A stretch of DNA of 64,000 nucleotides from positions 30,413,752 through 30,477,751 of the forward strand of contig NW_004624730.1 in the NCBI RefSeq assembly GCF_000247695.1. Reading direction: 5' to 3'. Below, piece after piece: positions 58,729 through 64,000 of the stretch (positions are counted from its first letter, which is position 1; each line of letters starts with the position of its first letter). Position numbers and translations under genes: made by a program. This DNA is from Heterocephalus glaber. Lineage: Eukaryota; Chordata; Mammalia; Rodentia; Bathyergidae. The notes below the pieces were generated by a model that saw only the letters and a program-made list of their open reading frames with translations, ran no database searches and was not told where the DNA came from.

Positions 58729-59850
58729 ATGACCGAGGTGCTGTGGCCGGCCGTCCCCAACGGGACGGACGCTGCCTTACTGGCCGGCCCGGGCTTGCCC
58801 TGGGGAAATGGCACAGCCGCCTCCACCGCAGACGCTGGCTCCACCTTCAGATGTGCCTTGACCAAGACAGGCTTCCAGTTCTACTACCTGCCGGCCGTCT
58901 ACATCCTGGTGTTCATCGTTGGCTTTCTGGGCAACAGCGTGGCCATCTGGATGTTTGTTTTCCACATGAAACCTTGGAGCGGCATCTCCGTGTACATGTT
59001 CAACTTGGCTCTGGCCGACTTCTTGTACGTGCTGACTCTGCCAGCCCTCATCTTCTACTACTTCAACAAGACGGACTGGATCTTTGGGGATGCCATGTGC
59101 AAGCTGCAGAGGTTCATCTTCCATGTGAACCTTTATGGCAGTATCTTGTTCCTGACCTGCATCAGCGCGCACAGGTACAGCGGCGTGGTGTATCCGCTCA
59201 AGTCCCTGGGCAGGCTGAAGAAGAAGAACGCCGTCTATATCAGCGTGCTGGTGTGGCTCATCGTGGTGGTGGCGATCTCCCCCATCCTATTCTACTCGGG
59301 AACTGGGGTACGGAAAAACAAAACCATCACCTGCTATGACACCACCTCAGATGAGTATCTGCGAAGTTATTTCATCTACAGCATGTGCACCACCGTGGCC
59401 ATGTTCTGTGTCCCCTTGGTACTGATACTGGGCTGTTACGGATTAATTGTGAGAGCTTTGATTTACAAAGACCTGGACAATTCGCCTCTTAGGAGGAAAT
59501 CCATTTACCTGGTGATTATTGTACTGACTGTTTTTGCTGTATCTTATATCCCTTTCCATGTGATGAAAACCATGAACTTGAGAGCTCGGCTAGATTTTCA
59601 GACCCGAGAAATGTGTGCTTTCAATGACAGGGTTTATGCCACTTACCAGGTGACAAGAGGTCTAGCAAGTCTCAACAGCTGTGTGGACCCTATTCTGTAT
59701 TTCTTGGCTGGTGATACTTTTAGAAGGAGACTCTCCCGAGCAACCAGGAAAGCTTCCAGAAGAAGTGAGGCAAATTTGCAATCCAAGAGTGAAGACATGA
59801 CCCTCAATATTTTATCTGAGTTCAAGCAAAATGGAGATACAAGCTTGTGA
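58729..59850 (+). CDS. P2RY1: P2Y purinoceptor 1 (ADP receptor), complete
   Basis: Encodes the 373-residue P2Y1 receptor, a plasma-membrane class A GPCR that binds ADP and signals through Gq to phospholipase C and calcium, notably in platelets, neurons and glia. The whole protein lies in one exon. N-glycosylation sites at N11, N27, N113 and N197. Seven membrane segments start near residue 52. Cysteines C42-C296 and C124-C202 match the two extracellular disulfides known for the receptor. The TM3 end is His-Arg-Tyr (148-150) rather than Asp-Arg-Tyr, as usual for P2Y1. Residues known to matter for nucleotide binding are present: D204, H277, K280, R310. TM7 has Asp-Pro-Ile-Leu-Tyr (320-324), and the C-terminal DTSL is the PDZ ligand known to bind NHERF2. 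Length equals the human protein. Residues 293-294 are Arg-Glu, where human has Pro-Ala. The start at 58729 has A at -3. Confidence 0.98.
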   Translation: MTEVLWPAVPNGTDAALLAGPGLPWGNGTAASTADAGSTFRCALTKTGFQFYYLPAVYILVFIVGFLGNSVAIWMFVFHMKPWSGISVYMFNLALADFLYVLTLPALIFYYFNKTDWIFGDAMCKLQRFIFHVNLYGSILFLTCISAHRYSGVVYPLKSLGRLKKKNAVYISVLVWLIVVVAISPILFYSGTGVRKNKTITCYDTTSDEYLRSYFIYSMCTTVAMFCVPLVLILGCYGLIVRALIYKDLDNSPLRRKSIYLVIIVLTVFAVSYIPFHVMKTMNLRARLDFQTREMCAFNDRVYATYQVTRGLASLNSCVDPILYFLAGDTFRRRLSRATRKASRRSEANLQSKSEDMTLNILSEFKQNGDTSL

Positions 59851-60540
59851 AGGCACAAGAATCCCCAAACACCTCACTTTGTAACATGGTAGGATGCTTA
59901 ACAGAGCCAAGTACTTTTCTCCTCTTTGAGTTGCTAGTAAGGTTATAAAAAATCAAAACAAGAGAGCAGTGAATTAAAAAAAATATATAGAAGCAAAAGT
60001 GCCCACATCCACACTTGGCTGTTTGGGTTTGTCTTCAGTCTCCCTTTTGACTGTCTAATAAAACAATACTACGTAGATAAATATTTACTTTCTTTTCTGC
60101 CTTTAAATTTTACAAGCTTTTGTAAAGTGTGTGTGCACATGAGTACTGAAGCTATTTTGATATGGATAATTTCTCAAAAAAGACTAGCCACCTGAAACTT
60201 GAATTTTTTAATTTTCCCAGGCTTTATCATTTCTAATGAACCATGGCATGAATTAGAAATCCATATTCTTAAAATATTTACTATAGGATATTAAAGTTCA
60301 TTCAATAAAGAATGAACAGATCTCTGAGCTGAATGTCTTTTCTCGGTTCCTTGCAAGCATAAATGGTAGCTGACTGCATTTCTTTAGGGAATTGAATAGA
60401 AAAGTAAAGTCAGTAAACATAAAAGCCAGGAAATGATAATTTTCTAGTTATTTCTGGAAAACCATTACTACACATTGGGTGCTAAATGTTGATGGTGGAA
60501 GCCGGCATATATAATCTAACTGGAAGATGCAATAAAGGTG
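59851..60540 (+). other. P2RY1: P2RY1 3' UTR, candidate
   Basis: AT-rich sequence after the TGA stop (59848-59850). AATAAA poly(A) signals occur at 60057-60062, 60304-60309 and 60531-60536, so more than one 3' end is possible. Which is used cannot be told from sequence. Confidence 0.6.
60057..60062 (+). terminator. P2RY1: First candidate poly(A) signal of P2RY1
   Basis: AATAAA about 207 bp after the stop codon, the first of three. Confidence 0.5.
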
Positions 60541-61224
60541 TCATAGTGCATCTATTTTCCTTGTGAGCACCATGAACCTGTTAGACTTCCTGAGATAAGA
60601 GCATTTACTTGTACTGCTGTTGTGCAAGACCTTAGGACTTTGTGTTCCAAGACAAGGGCTCACTCACATCTGTAAAAGCAGTTTTACAAGACTCACAGTT
60701 AAGTTACAGACTACAGTTTGAGTGAAGTTGAATAATTGTTTTCAAATTGAGGGATGTGGGGCAGGAGAACAGTATTTTCGGAAGAGGTGTGGTTGGCATA
60801 CATCCACAAGGCATAGCCTACAATGCAGTACTCTTAAATAGGTGAGGCAACTGGAGGTGGGTAGAAGGCCTTTTGGAATAATGTCTCTAAAATAGTGGAA
60901 AGTGATTCTTTTTGCTTCAAAGTGTTTAAAAAGTTAAATGGAATATGAAAAAAAAAAGAGGAGGCAGAATTTGTATAGGTTGTGTTGATAAAATGGGAAG
61001 CTGTAATCTGTTACCAAATCTTATATCCTAACACTTAAAGAAAAAGATACATGTATACGGAAAGAGAAATAGAGAAAATTAAAGAATCGTAGAACTGAAA
61101 AGTAAACTGCAACACATAATCAAACTACTAATAATTAAAGAGAAAAAGACTGGTCAGTATATTTTGTATTTGTTCTCTGCCAAGCATTAATGAAAGATTT
61201 GTAAAATATTTCTACAACCTTAAT
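60541..61224. other. Intergenic or distal 3' UTR, nothing seen
   Basis: No gene or repeat recognised. It could belong to a longer P2RY1 3' UTR. Confidence 0.45.
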
Positions 61225-61385
61225 AATAATTTTCTTTTTTTCTTATTTTTATTGGTACATGTTTGCAGTACATAATGCTTGAACTTCTTATGTAGAGTCA
61301 GTACAAGTACCTGACACATCTTAATTCCTTGTTTCAGCCCCCTTCTTTCTCTCCTGCCCCTCTCCTTCCATCTTTAAATGATGGA
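61225..61385 (-). mobile_element. L1 3' end, antisense
   Basis: On the minus strand a purine-rich tract is followed by 'aaacatgtaccaataaaaat' and an A-rich tail; the same end as the other short L1 copies. It lies about 1.4 kb downstream of P2RY1. Confidence 0.65.
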
Positions 61386-62239
61386 TTTCTAACCCTTAAA
61401 ATAGTCAAATTTTTATATAATGAGAATAATGAAGAAATACAGTTACCACAAGTGACTGTTTAGTGTCAAAGAACTTTTAGTTGTGAAAGTTAGCCCTTAT
61501 ACAGTCATCATCAGAGTTTATAACTAATAGTCAAATAACTTGTTTGAAAGCATCTTATAATTTAAGAAATATGAGGTTGTAGCACTCTATGAGACATAAG
61601 AACAGGGAACTTGGGACTTGATAGCAGTTCTTGCAATGCCCAGATAGGTTGAATTTTTATGAGATATTCAGAGTTGCTTCAGCTTACTTAATCTCCAGCC
61701 ACCAAGATCAATTTTTTAAAAAGCTGTATTTAGCCTTTTTGTACAGTGGCACTTTTTATATGTATATGTCTTAATGTATAAGATTATAGAAACCAAATCT
61801 AGAAGAAACCTCATACACTTCCACATTTTTGAGGTTTTCAAATTTCTCATGAAACTCATAACAATATTGTCTGTCTTTTAATCCTAAAAGACAAATTCTA
61901 AAACACATATTTACTGTATTAATCCTTTCACACATATGTTCAGTGAGACAAGATCAATATTGTTAAGCTGATCAAAATGAAGATTCCAGAGCCTGTACCA
62001 TACTTGAACTCACAGCTTAATGGTACACATTTCTGTAACATTTCCTCATCATGTAATTTAGTTTCCTTCCTTTTAGGTCTTTGGACACTCACTCTGGTTT
62101 TTAGTATGTGTTAAATGCATGTTTCAGCTTCCAGAGAACTTCCTTTGGGACTGTGGGTCCAACTGGGAAGTGGACAGTGACTGGTCTTGCCCTTTTACTA
62201 CTTGGCATGTTTTTTCCAAAGTGTTTCTTTTCTATTTCT
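61386..62239. other. Intergenic, no gene seen
   Basis: AT-rich, featureless as far as can be seen. Confidence 0.5.
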
Positions 62240-62325
62240 TTTTTCCTTAGTACTCCGGATTACACCCAGGTGTTTGAGTATGTTAGGGACTCTACTGCTG
62301 AGCTACATCCCTATCCACAAAAGTG
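62240..62325 (-). mobile_element. tRNA-derived SINE, antisense, decayed
   Basis: 'ttagtactccggattacacc' and 'gactctactgctgagctaca' with 'tccctatcc' match the antisense ID-related unit. Confidence 0.55.
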
Positions 62326-64000
62326 TTTTGCTTTTAGCTTTATATATCACAGCATGAGTAATGACATGTGAATCTATGCCACATAGTAATAAGAGTGACC
62401 TTTACAACTTCTTCCAGGCCAAGACAAGTATCTGGAGAGATCTGTTCTAATGGTGAAAACATATAGAGGGTCAGGATGAAGGAGTGATCTAGCAGCTCAA
62501 AAGCTGATTCATGCCAGTTGATGATGTAAGTATTAACTGTGAAGGCAGAAATCTCTTGAAATTTGGATAGAAGAAACAGCTAAAAACATTTTAGTACCAA
62601 GTTCAAGGGGTTTTTATTGCTTAGAAATCATGGTCTTTGACTCTTGAAAATTCAATATGTATTTACACTGAAATAAAAATGCAAACTAAGATGGAATATA
62701 CCATGAAAGTCAGAATTCAGATTTAAAACCATGATGTGACAGCTGAGGCACCTGTGGGACTCCTGACTTTTTGAAGACCATTCTTCATTGATTGAAAGGA
62801 TTGGATGACATCCATTTGTTGAGATTTAGGCAGTGTGGCAAAGACTCCTTGTAGACAGCGAGGAGGGCAACAAAATGTGCCACTGTTTTCTAGGACTCTT
62901 CAGTCTGGTCCTTGGCTAAATATGCTTGCAAGTTTCAGCAGTTGTGATGTGATAGGTCATAACCTGCAGTTCTTCTCTGTCTACTCATAGAGTATGCTAA
63001 GCTGTGGCTGGATGCTATAAATGTTACCACTTATCCCAGCTGGAATTCAACTAGTGACAATATTGAAAGATGCAACACTAAGTAGGACCTATTGAAGCTG
63101 TACCTTTTCTGGTCAAATTGTAACTATTGTAATAATATTTATTGAAGCTCACAGTCCTTCAATTGTACAGATTGAAATACTTTCTTGAAAGATCCAACAT
63201 ATTGATGTAAATTATATTTATTAAAGGTATAATATTAATATGTCACACTGGTATATTTTACCTAATATATGATGCATAGATAAAATGAGAGTTGTGTATC
63301 ATGATGCCTTTCAAGTGTCAATATCTTGAAAGTTAAGTCTTTAGAATTTTGGGAGTTTAAAATATAAAAATCTGTTTCGTGATACAAGTGCTTAATTTTC
63401 CCTAGGAATATATTTGCATGTTTGCCTTTTTATTATGTCTTTCCACATAGACACAATATGGTATCAGATTATCATAAGAGTAATTGTGAATGTAAAGTAT
63501 CTTAGCCAGACTGGGTCTGTATTGTCGACATTTTATATATATAGTAGAAAAGCTTATGTTGTCTTTTCAGTAGGTGTAGAATTTTGTCCTCAATTATGGT
63601 CAGAGCTTCCTCTCCCAAAGGCAAAAGTCTTCTTTTATATTCAGAGTTGATCTCTTACGGTTTAGAAGTCTACTAGTTTGGGCATTATAGATACAACATT
63701 AGAATTTAAGGACAAACTTTAGGGAGAAGAAGGGAGAAAAAAGCCAAATGGTTTAATCAGTTACTGTTGTTCAGTTCTGAAGTGTTTCTTCTTGAAGTGA
63801 AATAGTATAATCTTAATTCTTTTGAGATGGAGTTTTTAAGTAGCACACTACCCGAAAGTTCAACATTGCTATTGATTTTCATCTGTTTTCTTTGTTCAGT
63901 TGATAATTTTAATAACAAGTTTTTAGTGATAAATGTATTATGTGGCTGCTGAATTCTGTTACGGTTTTTTATTCTCTTGTACATTGTATTATATATGTCA
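62326..64000. other. Intergenic, no gene seen
   Basis: AT-rich to the window end; short frames only. Confidence 0.55.

Noticed and set aside
58777..59172. 131-codon minus-strand frame inside P2RY1
   Set aside because: Antisense shadow of the conserved, GC-rich receptor coding sequence.
1..64000. CRISPR array, operon or bacterial mobile system
   Set aside because: Repeat families, CpG promoter and a GPCR gene make this vertebrate DNA; no regularly spaced repeats seen.

Overview
The window is mammalian nuclear DNA, most likely from a non-murid rodent. It has about 85% non-coding, AT-rich sequence, many tRNA-derived ID-type SINEs and B1-type SINEs, L1 3' ends, older mammalian repeats (MIR, L2, MLT1, MER5A, mariner), and one intact single-exon gene, P2RY1. 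The species cannot be named from sequence alone; the rodent call rests on the ID and B1 families.

Layout. 1-2.75 kb: three pieces of L1 (a 3' end, an ORF2 fragment, and an inverted 5' part with ORF1). 2.75-7.6 kb: intergenic DNA with a MER5A copy and short L1 ends. 7,635-16,319: a near-complete gammaretrovirus-type endogenous provirus on the minus strand, with two LTRs of 554 and 548 bp, a tRNA-Pro-like primer site, gag, pro-pol, env and a polypurine tract. All three genes are broken by stops or frameshifts. 16.3-57.4 kb: a long gene-poor tract of decayed repeats (ancient L1 at 29-30.3 and 42.5-43.7 kb, mariner at 43.9-44.3 kb, an MLT1 LTR at 37.1-37.5 kb, and about a dozen SINEs, several with clear target-site duplications). 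57.4-60.6 kb: CpG-rich promoter and 5' leader, the 373-codon P2RY1 reading frame on the plus strand, and a 3' UTR with several poly(A) signals. 60.6-64 kb: intergenic.

The only gene likely to make a cellular protein is P2RY1, the Gq-coupled ADP receptor. The provirus lies about 42 kb upstream in the opposite orientation. Its LTRs differ by 14 substitutions and three indels (counted by eye), so it is fairly young but fixed in a defective state. Its most unusual feature is an open frame of about 100 codons directly upstream of, and in frame with, gag. This frame has a CUG in good initiation context and a hydrophobic stretch, and it resembles a glycosylated-Gag leader. A second notable structure is a head-to-head pair of mariner transposase fragments near 44 kb. 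No convincing new multi-gene system is visible.
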